Shown piece by piece: positions 24,287-33,072 of a DNA stretch of 64,000 nucleotides. The stretch spans positions 310,001 through 374,000 of the forward strand of contig NZ_JBBMFD010000001.1 in NCBI RefSeq assembly GCF_040096205.1, given 5' to 3'. A program made the translations under genes and the position numbers. This stretch comes from Solibaculum_A intestinale. Lineage in GTDB: Bacteria; Bacillota; Clostridia; Oscillospirales; Acutalibacteraceae. The number at the start of each line of letters is the position of its first letter. The first letter of the stretch is position 1. The notes under the pieces were generated by a model. It saw nothing but the letters and a program-made list of their open reading frames with translations, was not told the DNA's origin and ran no database searches.

Positions 24287-25225
24287 TCATGATGGGTTTT
24301 TCGCCAAAAAAGCGCGGGCCGCCAGAAGGGCGACGCCCGCCGCGTTGTCGGAAGAAAAGGCCGGGTCTGCAAACCGGGCGCCAAAGCGCTTGGTAAACCG
24401 GGCGCGGATGTAGGAGTTGGACATGACGCCGCCGGCGTATAAAAGGGGCAAAGGTCCGTACTGCTGCAAAAGGCCAGCCGTCATCTCTTCCAGCGCGGCG
24501 GCCACGTAGCAAAGGCAATACTTCGCCACCGCCCGCCGTTCCTCTCCCTGGGAAAACCGCGTTTCACACTGGTTTTGCAGGCCGGAAAGGCAACAGTCGA
24601 GCCCTTTCATGGCGGGCCTTACCCGAAATTCCTGTTCACACTCGCCGGCAAGGGCGTCCAAACCCCGGCCCGCTGGGAAGGCCAGGCCCAGCATGACCCC
24701 CACCCGGTCAATGACCTGGCCCGCGTTTAAATCCAGCGTTTTGGCTACGCACTCGCAGCCAAAACCGTCCCCCTGTGGAGTAACTAACAGCGCCTCCGTG
24801 GTACCGCCGGACACATGAAAAGCCAGAAACCGGCCGTCAAGCAGCTCCATAGAGCCGGAGGAATAGAGGGCCGCCATCACATGCCCGTCCTGATGGGAAA
24901 ACCGAAAAAGTGGGGCATGGAGCGCCGCCGCCAGAGAACGGGCGGTTCCTTCCCCCACGAGAAAACAAGGCATGTAAGACCCTTCCACCGATCTCGGGCG
25001 GGTGGATACGCCGATGGCATCTACAGGCCCGTCCAACGCCAGGGCCTCCATCAGCCCGGGAAGCTGCACGGTATGGTGAAACACCGCGTCGCTTTGCTTT
25101 AGGCCGATGGCCTGTTCCTTTACCGGCAACAGCTTCTTTTCCTGGCGGATTTCTTCCCGGACCATATCATAAAGACACACCGAGGTGGTATAATTGCTCG
25201 TGTCAATTCCAAGGACGCGGGCCAT
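24287..25225 (-). CDS. TsaD/Kae1-family paralog
   Basis: 312 residues of the actin-like ASKHA fold. It begins LGIDTSNYTTSV, unlike genuine TsaD (typically LGIESSCDET). It keeps an HxxxH metal site (SHQDGHVMAA) and the SSDNAAGVALLAA aspartate. Such paralogs between nusB and xseA are common in Clostridia and are often labelled O-sialoglycoprotein endopeptidase. The function is unproven; it may modify a substrate other than the usual tRNA A37. It shares 1 nt with the nusB stop. Confidence 0.85.
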   Translation of the reverse strand: MARVLGIDTSNYTTSVCLYDMVREEIRQEKKLLPVKEQAIGLKQSDAVFHHTVQLPGLMEALALDGPVDAIGVSTRPRSVEGSYMPCFLVGEGTARSLAAALHAPLFRFSHQDGHVMAALYSSGSMELLDGRFLAFHVSGGTTEALLVTPQGDGFGCECVAKTLDLNAGQVIDRVGVMLGLAFPAGRGLDALAGECEQEFRVRPAMKGLDCCLSGLQNQCETRFSQGEERRAVAKYCLCYVAAALEEMTAGLLQQYGPLPLLYAGGVMSNSYIRARFTKRFGARFADPAFSSDNAAGVALLAARAFLAKNPS

Positions 25226-25629
25226 CAGAGCGCCGCCTCCTCCTGACGGGCCACCGAGCCGAGCACGCCGTTTACAAAGGAGGATTCCTCGTCCCCGGCG
25301 TATTTTTTCGCAAGCTCCACCGCCTCGTTGATGGAAACGCTCACCGGCACATCGGAAATGAACTTCATTTCATACACCGCCATGCGCAAAAGCGACAGCG
25401 CCACCCGGGAGATCCGTTTTTTCTCCCAGTTGATGAGGTTTTTTTCAATGAGAGCGTCCAGCTCCCCTCTCTTTTCGCATACGCCGCAAGCTACCGCCGT
25501 GGAAAACGCATCCTCCCGGATGGCTCTCGCTTCCACCGCCGCCTCTATGATTTCTTCCATGCTCTCCTCACGGAAGCTCTTTTCAAATATCAGCAAAAAT
25601 GCCTGTTCTCTGGCTTCTCGCCTTGTCAT
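25225..25629 (-). CDS. nusB: Transcription antitermination factor NusB
   Basis: A 134-residue all-helical RNA-binding protein that joins NusE (S10) on boxA of rRNA leaders. The start MTRREAREQAFLLIFE and the C-terminal LLRMAVYEMKFISDVPVSVSINEAVELAKKY are diagnostic. It lies between asp23 and the TsaD paralog on the same strand. Confidence 0.95.
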   Translation of the reverse strand: MTRREAREQAFLLIFEKSFREESMEEIIEAAVEARAIREDAFSTAVACGVCEKRGELDALIEKNLINWEKKRISRVALSLLRMAVYEMKFISDVPVSVSINEAVELAKKYAGDEESSFVNGVLGSVARQEEAAL

Positions 25630-25672
25630 CCTGGTTCCTCCCGACGGAAAAGGGGAAGCCTTTTCCTAGTAA

Positions 25673-26044
25673 TTACGGCTGTACTGCCGCAGGATCTTGA
25701 AAACAAATATCCATTACATGCACGTTGACACGGTTGACCGGGCGCCCCGTCATACTTTCCACGCAGGATTTCACATTCTGCTGCACACGCCCCGCAGTTT
25801 CGGGAATCCGCGCGGTGCTTTTGAGATTCACGAAAACGTCGATGACGATCCCCTCGTTCTCGCGTTCGATGCGCACCGACCGGGCGCTGTGCTTTTTGTC
25901 CATCAGGCGCTTAAAATCGGTCCGGTTCGCCAAGGACGCCACCCCGTCGATTTCCGAAGCGGCCGTACCGGCGATAGACACCAACACCTCCTGGGAAATG
26001 ATGCAGGTTCCTTCGCTGCCCTCGCTTAGACGGTTCTCCATCAT
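25673..26044 (-). CDS. Asp23/Gls24-family envelope stress protein
   Basis: A 123-residue Asp23-domain protein. It contains ISQEVLVSIAGTAASEIDGVASL and VDVFVNLKSTARIPETAGRVQQNVK, the usual two halves of the family. Members are linked to the cell envelope or alkaline stress. The first ATG (26044) of a tandem pair follows AGGAGG by about 6 nt. It is the first gene of the asp23-nusB-xse run. Confidence 0.9.
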   Translation of the reverse strand: MMENRLSEGSEGTCIISQEVLVSIAGTAASEIDGVASLANRTDFKRLMDKKHSARSVRIERENEGIVIDVFVNLKSTARIPETAGRVQQNVKSCVESMTGRPVNRVNVHVMDICFQDPAAVQP

Positions 26045-26245
26045 AAAAAGCCTCCTATCCACTCAAAAACAGCGCGACGCGGTCCCCACGACTCTAAAGG
26101 ATTCCCGAAATCGCAAGGGGACGACGCCAAGCCGCCGCCCTTTTCCGGGTTTTCCCGCCGCAAAAGGCCGTGGAAACGATTCGTCATTTATTATACCACA
26201 TTCTGTGAATGAAACAACCGTTTTTTCGAGATTGCGGCCTTGCGG

Positions 26246-26274
26246 TTGCAAATGCGCGTGGGGATTGCTATAAT
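26246..26274 (+). promoter_or_regulatory. Promoter of the VanZ-family gene
   Basis: TTGCAA (26246-26251), 17-bp spacer and TATAAT (26269-26274), about 120 nt upstream of the ATG. The leader between shows no known motif. Confidence 0.7.
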
Positions 26275-26393
26275 AACGGCATGTAAAATTTTTCTGGTTT
26301 CTTCTTTGCTGAAATTTCTTTGGAAAGGGAAAGCCGGATTGCTCGGAGAAAGGGCCCTGAGGTCCGTCCGAGGCGGAAAGAGGCGAAACGCAG

Positions 26394-27047
26394 ATGAACT
26401 TTACCACTCCATTGGGAAGCGTGGCAAACGGAACCTTTCTTTATGTGTCCGAAGCGGACGCGATGATCGTAGGGTTTGCAGCATATCTGATTTGCTATTT
26501 TGTATGTTTCAGGCGAAAGCGCCTCTTTGAAAATGTTTGTCTTGCCCTGCTTTTTGTTTACACAAGTCTGGTCCTCTCTATGACGCAGACCATTCTGTTC
26601 CCCTGGGCCATCCAGGTGTCGGCCCAGGCGACGGCCGAGCATCTGCAGAACATCCAGTGGGTACCCTTTGCGTCGGTGTCCCGGGTGCTTCACTACTGCT
26701 TCGTCCACAACGACTACTATTCCTTTTTCAAGCTGGTGGTGGGAAACTTTGTAGCGCTGATGCCCCTTGGCATTCTGGTGCCGTTGCTTCGAAAGCAGCT
26801 GCGCCTGCCGTCGGTTTCGCTGATGGCGCTGCTTGCCAGCGTGGCGCTGGAAGGATTGCAGCTTCTCACCAATATACTGGGCGGCCGGGTAAGAGCGGTG
26901 GAGCTTGACGATGTGATTTTAAACGCCGCAGGCTGTATCGTCGCCTATTTGGTGCTGGCGGGCTGCCGCAGGCTTTTTGTAATCGAACCGGTCAAGCGCG
27001 CTTCTGCAAAGCGGCGCAAGCGCCGCCGGAGCAAAGCACGCCGGTAG
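26394..27047 (+). CDS. VanZ-family membrane protein
   Basis: 217 residues with five or so membrane helices and the VanZ pattern: a hydrophobic segment ending VLSMTQTILF, QWVPFASV, VVGNFVALMPLGILVPLL, VALEGLQLLTNILGGRV and DDVILNAAGC. The C-terminus is a strongly basic tail (KRRKRRRSKARR). VanZ proteins are linked to low-level teicoplanin resistance, but most members have no known role. It sits opposite in strand between spoIIIAH and asp23, loci that are usually neighbours. Confidence 0.9.
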   Translation: MNFTTPLGSVANGTFLYVSEADAMIVGFAAYLICYFVCFRRKRLFENVCLALLFVYTSLVLSMTQTILFPWAIQVSAQATAEHLQNIQWVPFASVSRVLHYCFVHNDYYSFFKLVVGNFVALMPLGILVPLLRKQLRLPSVSLMALLASVALEGLQLLTNILGGRVRAVELDDVILNAAGCIVAYLVLAGCRRLFVIEPVKRASAKRRKRRRSKARR

Positions 27048-27056
27048 AACGAAGGA

Positions 27057-27111
27057 TATATGCAAAAAGGGATCTCTCCGTTTACTTGGAAGAGATCCCT
27101 TTTTGCATATG
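27057..27111. terminator. Bidirectional terminator between vanZ and spoIIIAH
   Basis: A 20-bp perfect inverted repeat (ATATGCAAAAAGGGATCTCT with its complement) with a 13-nt loop. A/T runs inside the stem allow function for both convergent transcripts. Confidence 0.85.
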
Positions 27112-27146
27112 GTGAGAAAACTCGGAATCAGGGGTTCTGTGGCTGG

Positions 27147-27743
27147 CTACTGAACCGGCACGATGTTGATGCCGTCACCCTTGACCTCGGAATTGGCGGT
27201 GATGATATCCTTAATCTGCATGACTTCGCTGGCCACCAGTTCCGGAGACTGGACTACCACGGTGGCCTTCTCCCCGTCCAGGTATACCATACAATCGGCA
27301 AAGCCCTTGGCTTTGATGAGATTTTCAATCTTCCCTTCCGTCTCGATGTTGGACGCAATCTGGGCGGACTGGGCCATGGCCTGGGTCTGGGTGGCCGCGT
27401 CGGCGTCTACGTTATTGAGTACATCCTTGATGGTATCGAGGGCTTCGTCCCGGGTGCGTTCCCGGTTGAGGCGGGCTTCCACAAAGTACTGGCTGGCCTG
27501 GGCGTTGGTCTGGGTGGTAGAGGCGTCGGAAGGAAGGCTCTCGGAACCCGAGCCGGAGACGGTGGCATCACCGGAGGTGTTGACGAAGGCCGCGTCTCCA
27601 TATTGCTTGGACGAGGTGAGCGCCCCCGTCGCCGTCAGGTCGTCTCCCGCCACGGAAAACTGCCAGTTGAGATAGACCGCCAGGCCCAGCGCCACAACCA
27701 GTGCGGCAATGACGATTTGTCTTTTTCCTAAAATCGCGTTCAT
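27147..27743 (-). CDS. spoIIIAH: Stage III sporulation protein AH
   Basis: 198 residues with one N-terminal membrane helix (about 8-26), a Ser/Thr-rich linker and a C-terminal YscJ/FliF-like ring-building domain (from about 85; LNRERTRDEALDTIKDVLNN, VVVQSPELVASEVMQIKDII). In the mother-cell membrane it docks with forespore SpoIIQ to form the feeding channel. It is the last gene of spoIIIA. spoIIQ is not in the window. Confidence 0.96.
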   Translation of the reverse strand: MNAILGKRQIVIAALVVALGLAVYLNWQFSVAGDDLTATGALTSSKQYGDAAFVNTSGDATVSGSGSESLPSDASTTQTNAQASQYFVEARLNRERTRDEALDTIKDVLNNVDADAATQTQAMAQSAQIASNIETEGKIENLIKAKGFADCMVYLDGEKATVVVQSPELVASEVMQIKDIITANSEVKGDGINIVPVQ

Positions 27744-27758
27744 ACTGCTCTCTCCTCA

Positions 27759-28340
27759 TCATTTCGATAATTTGGTAACGCATACGCGTTTCGATGATAT
27801 ATCCAAGGCGGTGGTTACCGCCTGAGTTACCCGCTGCTGTACCACGGCGTCGTCTCCGCCGGCGCACACGATGATGACCCCCTTGACGGTGGGTTCCTTC
27901 TGGGTTCGCACCAGCGCCTCCTTCCCGTCCGACCCGTCGACGACGGTGACCGACCTTTGGGTATCGTCCTTTTCGGTAATGCGCTTGGTGTCGTCGCCGG
28001 AAATGTCTTGGGATTTGTCGGTATTCTTGCGCTCCTCGCTTTCGTAGACATACTCCACGCCGTTTTCCAGGGTCACCATGATCTGGGTTTCCCCCACTCC
28101 TTGGATGCTGCACACCACCCCCATCAATCGGTTCTCCAGTTCCTTGGTATATGCTTCCACGGAAAAGGTCTGGGTGGTCTTTGCTTCCTCCTTTGGCGTG
28201 GAGGAGGGCAGGATGCTGGAAAGGAAGATTAAGAGGATGGCGACGGCTCCCACAATCAGCAAAAGCTTGCGCCCTTTGTCTCCCTTGAGGTATTCGGTGA
28301 GCTTTGCAAGCGAAAAAGATGCGCTGCCTGTTTTGTTCAT
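27759..28340 (-). CDS. spoIIIAG: Stage III sporulation protein AG
   Basis: 193 residues with one membrane helix (about 27-45) and a periplasm-side ring-building domain. Typical stretches are ELENRLMGVVCSIQGVGETQIMVTLE broken by polar loops, VKGVIIVCAGGDDAVVQQRVTQAV and TALDISSKRVCVTKL. It builds a large ring in the SpoIIIA channel. It lies 13 nt before the next gene. Confidence 0.96.
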   Translation of the reverse strand: MNKTGSASFSLAKLTEYLKGDKGRKLLLIVGAVAILLIFLSSILPSSTPKEEAKTTQTFSVEAYTKELENRLMGVVCSIQGVGETQIMVTLENGVEYVYESEERKNTDKSQDISGDDTKRITEKDDTQRSVTVVDGSDGKEALVRTQKEPTVKGVIIVCAGGDDAVVQQRVTQAVTTALDISSKRVCVTKLSK

Positions 28341-28353
28341 GGCTCTTCACCTC

Positions 28354-28842
28354 CTATTCCCCGGCCACCGTTACCACGGGATTAAGGCCGAGTGCACTTT
28401 GCAGGGCCGTTCCCACGGCCTCCTTTTTGGAAGCGTCCTTTTCGGTCAGCAAAACCGTAACCTGTTTCATGGATATGCCGCCGTCTTCGGCAATATCCAT
28501 ATCCACGGCGATTTTTTTCGGACGAACCTGTAAGGCGTCAAGACGTTCCTGGGCCAGGGCGGAAATGCGCTTCTCGATCTGGCTGCGGATCTGAGCATTG
28601 ACCTGGTCGGCCAGCCGCCCGCCTACCTGGGCCGACTCCTCCTGAAAAGAGGATACATCCAGGTTGAGAGACAGGCCTTTCATAGAAAGAAAAGGGGAAA
28701 TCAGGCAGCATAAAAAGAACACGCCCAGCACCATCTGAAACATTTTTTCCATCTTTCCCGACGGAATGAGCATCTTTGCCAGCGCCGCCACCACTGCGCC
28801 CGCGCACAGGGTAACGGCCCAGGCTTTGAGCATCTCGATCAT
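28354..28842 (-). CDS. spoIIIAF: Stage III sporulation protein AF
   Basis: 162 residues with two N-terminal membrane helices (about 8-25 and 34-52) and a C-terminal ring-building-like domain (KIAVDMDIAEDGG through QVTVLLTEKD). The start at 28842 overlaps the spoIIIAE stop by 4 nt. Sporulation channel component. Confidence 0.94.
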   Translation of the reverse strand: MIEMLKAWAVTLCAGAVVAALAKMLIPSGKMEKMFQMVLGVFFLCCLISPFLSMKGLSLNLDVSSFQEESAQVGGRLADQVNAQIRSQIEKRISALAQERLDALQVRPKKIAVDMDIAEDGGISMKQVTVLLTEKDASKKEAVGTALQSALGLNPVVTVAGE

Positions 28843-29978
28843 ACATTTCCCCCCAGCATCATCATAATGGCGGTGGAGACGACGATCACCAGCGCGCAGC
28901 AGATCATCACCGCGCTCAGAAGAGCCAGCACCTTGGCCGCCGCCCGGATGACGGCAGTGAGCTGCCCTAAGCCGAACACGTCCCCGATGGCCGCCGTCAA
29001 GTTCAAAGCCAGCTGCCACACCAGCGTTTCCAGCAGAGCGGGCAGGAAGATGAGAATCACGGCGAAAATGCCGAAGGCGCCCACGGTGGACTTTAGAAGC
29101 TTTAAGCAGGTATAGACCGAGCCTAACGCGTCCCCCACGGCGCTGCCCACCACGGGGATGAAGCTGCCGGCCATGAACTTGGCGGTTTTTAGCGTCACCG
29201 TGTCGGCCGACGAACCCACTACCCCCTGCACCGTCATCAGTCCTACGAATACCGTCATCAAAATGCCCAGCACCCAGGAAGCGGTCTTGTGAAGCATATT
29301 GGCTAAGGAGGTCAGGTTTAAGTCAGGCGCTAAGGAAGCCACGATGGAAAAAGCCAGGAAGATGGTCATTAGGGGAACTAAGAAGGTGGAGGCGCCCCAG
29401 TTTAAAAGCTCCGCCAGCCCCAAAAGCAGCACCTGGTATGCTCCCGCGCTCATCGCCTGGCCGGAGGTCATCAAAATCCCGGCAAACACCGGGATAAAGG
29501 AGAGCATGAAGGCGGCTCCCGATTGGATGGCGGCTCCCGCTCGTTCGATGACGCCCACCAAGGGGACTAAAATCACCGTACAGATCGCTAAAGTGGACAC
29601 TACGCTGAATACGCCGGTCAAAGGGCGTTCTCCCATGGTAGAGCGAAAGCCTCCCAGCAGCGCGCACAGGAGGATAACCCCGATGATGGCGGCCCCAGCC
29701 TTGATGGGAGCGCCGGCACTGCTCAAAAGAGCCTGCAGCCCGGTATTGAGAATACTTTCAGGCGTCAGGCCGATGAGGGAATCCGCGTCGATATCCGAAA
29801 GCCCCAGCTGATTGAGAAGATCCCTGGTTTCCTTGGGAAGGCTTTGTGCCAGGTCATTCGCGCCGCTGTCTTCTAGGAGAGCATCATAGTCGGCACCGTC
29901 CTCTACGGCGCTTTGAGCTGTGACCGGTATGGTCACCAGCAAAAGAAAGAGCACAATCAGGACGATTCGTCTGCCCAT
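28839..29978 (-). CDS. spoIIIAE: Stage III sporulation protein AE
   Basis: 379 residues with a signal peptide (hydrophobic 4-22, ending TAQS), a soluble stretch, and six to eight membrane helices. It is one of the polytopic proteins of the SpoIIIA complex. The ATG at 29978 is favoured by GGGAGGGG upstream; an in-frame start at 30008 adds only a polar leader. Confidence 0.94.
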   Translation of the reverse strand: MGRRIVLIVLFLLLVTIPVTAQSAVEDGADYDALLEDSGANDLAQSLPKETRDLLNQLGLSDIDADSLIGLTPESILNTGLQALLSSAGAPIKAGAAIIGVILLCALLGGFRSTMGERPLTGVFSVVSTLAICTVILVPLVGVIERAGAAIQSGAAFMLSFIPVFAGILMTSGQAMSAGAYQVLLLGLAELLNWGASTFLVPLMTIFLAFSIVASLAPDLNLTSLANMLHKTASWVLGILMTVFVGLMTVQGVVGSSADTVTLKTAKFMAGSFIPVVGSAVGDALGSVYTCLKLLKSTVGAFGIFAVILIFLPALLETLVWQLALNLTAAIGDVFGLGQLTAVIRAAAKVLALLSAVMICCALVIVVSTAIMMMLGGNV

Positions 29979-30020
29979 GCCTGCCCCTCCCTTCTCTTTT
30001 ACTTCCATGTGCCGCTTTTC

Positions 30021-30410
30021 TCATCCGCGGATAAGGGAAAGCGCCACCTCGATCACCTTTTCAAACAGCGGCAGCGATAAAATGAGAATTCCTGCCTTGC
30101 CCGCGATCTCAATTTTGGAGGCAAGGGCGGTTTCTCCCGCGTCTCGGCAGGAGTCGCAGGAAAGCTGCGTGATGTAACAAATGCCCAGGGACTTGATGAG
30201 GATCATGCCGTATTCCACCGGCATCCCAGACAGGTTTACTAAGTCTCCCAGCTGAGTGAGCGCGGGCCTGATCTGAAAAAGAATCATCAGCAGAATGACC
30301 GCGCCGGCACACAGACTGATGGCGATGGAATATTCCGGGTTATACTTGCGGATGAGAACCGAGATGACCGCCGCCACGATACCAACCCCTGCGATGGCGA
30401 TGACGTTCAT
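30021..30410 (-). CDS. spoIIIAD: Stage III sporulation protein AD
   Basis: A 129-residue membrane protein with four helices and typical segments YNPEYSIAISLCAGAVILL, GILILSLPLFEKVIEV and CRDAGETALASKIE. It shares 4 nt with spoIIIAC. Confidence 0.95.
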   Translation of the reverse strand: MNVIAIAGVGIVAAVISVLIRKYNPEYSIAISLCAGAVILLMILFQIRPALTQLGDLVNLSGMPVEYGMILIKSLGICYITQLSCDSCRDAGETALASKIEIAGKAGILILSLPLFEKVIEVALSLIRG

Positions 30411-30601
30411 AACCCGAACACCGACTTTACCATGCGGAACAGGTCGCTGATCTCCTGAATGATCATGGTCAGCACCACGATGAGCCCGGCAAGGGTGGTA
30501 AGCATGGCCTGTTCTTCTCTTCCCGAGCGGATGAGCACCTGGTTGAGTACCGCGACGATGATGCCGATGGCGGCGATTTTAAAGATAAGGTCGATGTCCA
30601 T
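30407..30601 (-). CDS. spoIIIAC: Stage III sporulation protein AC
   Basis: A 64-residue protein with two membrane helices (LIFKIAAIGIIVAVLNQVL and LTTLAGLIVVLTMIIQEISD), the standard length for SpoIIIAC. The ATG at 30601 gives this size; a longer frame to 30652 is not family-like. Confidence 0.95.
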   Translation of the reverse strand: MDIDLIFKIAAIGIIVAVLNQVLIRSGREEQAMLTTLAGLIVVLTMIIQEISDLFRMVKSVFGL

Positions 30602-30638
30602 TTTCACCCTCCGTTGTCTTTGGACCGGTCCGTCTTTT

Positions 30639-31148
30639 TTACAGCAGAACAATGGAGATGCCGATGCCGGACAGCAGTCCCAATTTCAAATAGAGCTTTC
30701 CGTGTTTGTTCTTCTCTTCCCGGGCCGACTGGAGCGACTGCCCGAATAGTTCCCTATGCAGCGAACAGTTCGCCAGTTGGCCGTCTACGTCGGTGGTGCC
30801 TATTCCGCAGCCGAAGGATAAGAGAAGCTTCAAGTCCCGTTCGCTCAAATCCATGGCCTTAGCCTTATCCCGCACCGCCTTTGCCCAAGCAATGGGAAAC
30901 TCGGTTCCTTCCCGGCAGAGCCGCTCGCATTCCCGAAGGAAGGGCAGGCATTTGTATTCCTCCCGGCCCGCCGCGTCGGCTAAGATTTTCGCAATGGGTG
31001 CGGCCCGGTATTCCATTTCACTGGCCAGGGTTTGCAGAAAGGAGAGGATGGCTTCCAGATACCGCACCCGGGCGGTATACTGCATGGATTTCATCATCCC
31101 CATCCCGCCGCACACCAGCACAATCAACAGCAGTCCCGCGTATTTCAT
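30639..31148 (-). CDS. spoIIIAB: Stage III sporulation protein AB
   Basis: 169 residues with an N-terminal membrane helix (3-18), a helical cytoplasmic domain typical of the family (RVRYLEAILSFLQTLASEMEYRA, LLLSFGCGIGTTDVDGQ) and a C-terminal membrane helix. The fold resembles GspF-type platform proteins. Its start lies 131 nt inside the open frame of spoIIIAA. Confidence 0.94.
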   Translation of the reverse strand: MKYAGLLLIVLVCGGMGMMKSMQYTARVRYLEAILSFLQTLASEMEYRAAPIAKILADAAGREEYKCLPFLRECERLCREGTEFPIAWAKAVRDKAKAMDLSERDLKLLLSFGCGIGTTDVDGQLANCSLHRELFGQSLQSAREEKNKHGKLYLKLGLLSGIGISIVLL

Positions 31149-32100
31149 CTTTGTCCTCCATCGTATAGATGTGTTTGAGCTGTCCGGGCTGGTCCCGGCC
31201 CGCCAGCATGGCGACACAGGAAAAGGCCCCGGTTTTTAGGAGCTTGACGGCCTGGGTACGCTTTGAGAGCTCCCCGATGGAGCCCAAATGGATGGAGGTG
31301 ACAAAGCGCACGCCGGAATGGACTCCGGCTTCCACCGCCCGGATCTCCTCCTCCTCCCCGATCTCGTCGCACAAAATGACGTCCGGCGACAGGCAGCGCA
31401 GGGCGTGCAGGATGCCCTGGGCCTTGGGGTAACCGTCCAGGCAGTCGCAGCAGGGGCCTAAGTCGTTTTGCGGCTGGCCCCGGTAAACACCCGCGATTTC
31501 GCCCCGTTCGTCCACCACGCAGACCTTTAAGATCCGCCCGGTCCCGCCGCAGGAAAGCTGGCGGGCCAGGTCACGGAGAAGGGTGGTCTTTCCGCAGGCA
31601 GGGGGCCCCGCCACCAGGACGCCGCCGCCCTTGGCGAACTCCCTGGAATGAAGAAGCCGGTCGGCGGCGCCGAAATGCTGCCGGGCGATGCGCAGGTTTA
31701 GAGAGGAAATGTCCTTAATGTTGTGGATGACCCCCTCCTGGAGTACCGCCGTGCCGCAAAACCCCGCCCGGTGGCCTCCTCGGATGGTAATGAAGCCGTG
31801 ATTGATCTCATGCTGAAAGCTATGTACCGAGTATTCACACAGACAGGCGAAAGCCTGCTCCATCTGTCCGGACGTGACCTTGGGAAGCCCGTCGTGACAG
31901 CATCGGGAGGTGCGGCCGTTCTGGTCGAGGAAGAGCTCCCCGTCTGCGCTGCTTAATGCCACCGGCTGCCCGATACGGATGCGGATTTCCTGGGTTTTCG
32001 CTTTTATGGAAGAGGGCAGCTGGGACAGCATCCCGCTCAATCGGCATCCGAGCTGCGCTGCCGCCTCGTCAAACCGCTTGGCAAAGCGATCGTCGATCAT
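31018..32100 (-). CDS. spoIIIAA: Stage III sporulation protein AA (ATPase)
   Basis: A 360-residue secretion-type ATPase of the SpoIIIA channel. Walker A is AGPPACGKTTLLRDLA, Walker B region DVILCDEIGEEEEIRAVEAG, with VVDERGEIAGVYRG between. The start is ATG 32100, with GGAAAGGAG upstream. The family normally ends near LKHIYTMEDK. Here the frame has no stop there and runs about 43 more residues through the start of spoIIIAB, so the last part is probably an unselected extension or a sign of stop-codon loss. Confidence 0.95.
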   Translation of the reverse strand: MIDDRFAKRFDEAAAQLGCRLSGMLSQLPSSIKAKTQEIRIRIGQPVALSSADGELFLDQNGRTSRCCHDGLPKVTSGQMEQAFACLCEYSVHSFQHEINHGFITIRGGHRAGFCGTAVLQEGVIHNIKDISSLNLRIARQHFGAADRLLHSREFAKGGGVLVAGPPACGKTTLLRDLARQLSCGGTGRILKVCVVDERGEIAGVYRGQPQNDLGPCCDCLDGYPKAQGILHALRCLSPDVILCDEIGEEEEIRAVEAGVHSGVRFVTSIHLGSIGELSKRTQAVKLLKTGAFSCVAMLAGRDQPGQLKHIYTMEDKDEIRGTAVDCAGVRRDGDDEIHAVYRPGAVSGSHPLLSANPGQ

Positions 32101-32474
32101 CCTTACCACTCCTTTCCAACATCCTGAAAGCCAATACTGGTTTCGGCTTATGGTAAAGAATATGGAGCCTGTCCGCGGTTTAGAACCAAACTGACGGGCA
32201 ACCACGGGCAGAATTTTCCGCAAACGTTCCCGCTTTTCTCGAAAGGTAGGGAATCCGCATGCTGTTTTTCAATAGAAATACTAAATTATTTATTTGATTG
32301 TTGAAACTTCTGTGGAATCTGTTGATAGTGGGACGGGTTTGGATAAAATGTGTTTAGCAAGGGGAATTGGCAAACAAGGAGCTGCAGATTAAAAAAACGC
32401 CTGGAAACGCAGAAGTGGTTTACGCGCGTAACAGGAAGAAGCGACGGCAGGATGCGCGTGCTTTATCAAGCGCA

Positions 32475-32506
32475 AAATAAGCGCCCGGCGAAACTTCGCC
32501 GGGCGC
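32475..32506 (-). terminator. Terminator downstream of the ferritin-like gene
   Basis: A GCGCCCGGCGAA / TTCGCCGGGCGC perfect stem with a tiny loop is followed on the minus strand by TTATTTTG. Region 32101-32470 between it and spoIIIAA holds AT-rich sequence, probably including the sporulation promoter, but I could not place sigma-E elements with confidence. Confidence 0.7.
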
Positions 32507-32613
32507 TGAAAACGCTGGAACCGAATCCGGTTACAGCGGCTTATTTTCCTATTTTATAAAGGGATATGACCAAAATCAGCGTTGAAAAAGGTTCAGAAAT
32601 TCTTTCCCGTCCA

Positions 32614-32937
32614 TCATATCGGCCTCTTCCGGTCTTTTCCGCCGTGCTCGTCCTTGGGCACGCTTAGGAAATCGTCGTGCGGCACCGAAAGGTTATCCGC
32701 TTCGGATGGAAGCGCAAAGGCGCCGGGAAAATCCGTATGGTATGCTTCTTTTCCATGCAAATGCCCGAGCAGACGCATATAATGGTTCTGGTGCTTTTTC
32801 GCAAACCGCTCGAATTTCAGCTTCACCGTGGGGTCGGCCGCCATGGCGGCGTACGTCTTGTACTTTCTGACAAGGATCTCTTCGCATCGGATTTGATCCT
32901 CAAGGGCACTGCGCTCTTCACCGGTCAGGTTCGCCAC
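32614..32937 (-). CDS. Small ferritin-like / coat-like helical protein
   Basis: About 107 residues. The N-terminal helices (ALEDQIRCEEILVRKYKTYAAMAADPTVKLKF, then HQNHYMRLLGHL) look like half of a rubrerythrin/CotF-like bundle with scattered Glu/His. The C-terminus is polar with DDFLSVPKDEHGG. The GTG at 32937, behind AAGGAAG, seems better than ATG 33006, which lacks a binding site. It may be a spore protein. The function is not established. Confidence 0.6.
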   Translation of the reverse strand: MANLTGEERSALEDQIRCEEILVRKYKTYAAMAADPTVKLKFERFAKKHQNHYMRLLGHLHGKEAYHTDFPGAFALPSEADNLSVPHDDFLSVPKDEHGGKDRKRPI

Positions 32938-33072
32938 GTTTCCACTTCCTTTTTCTAACCGTCCGCTATGCGTTACATCCAAGCCCATCGCGCCGTTTGT
33001 TTCCATGCAAATTGCGCCGGACCCAATTCTTAAGAAGCATCCGCTGTTTCTACGGCTGTGATTTTGTAAGGC

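Noticed and set aside
32350..32559. 69-codon plus-strand open frame rich in Arg/Lys
   Set aside because: It contains the minus-strand terminator hairpin and has no recognisable pattern or good RBS.
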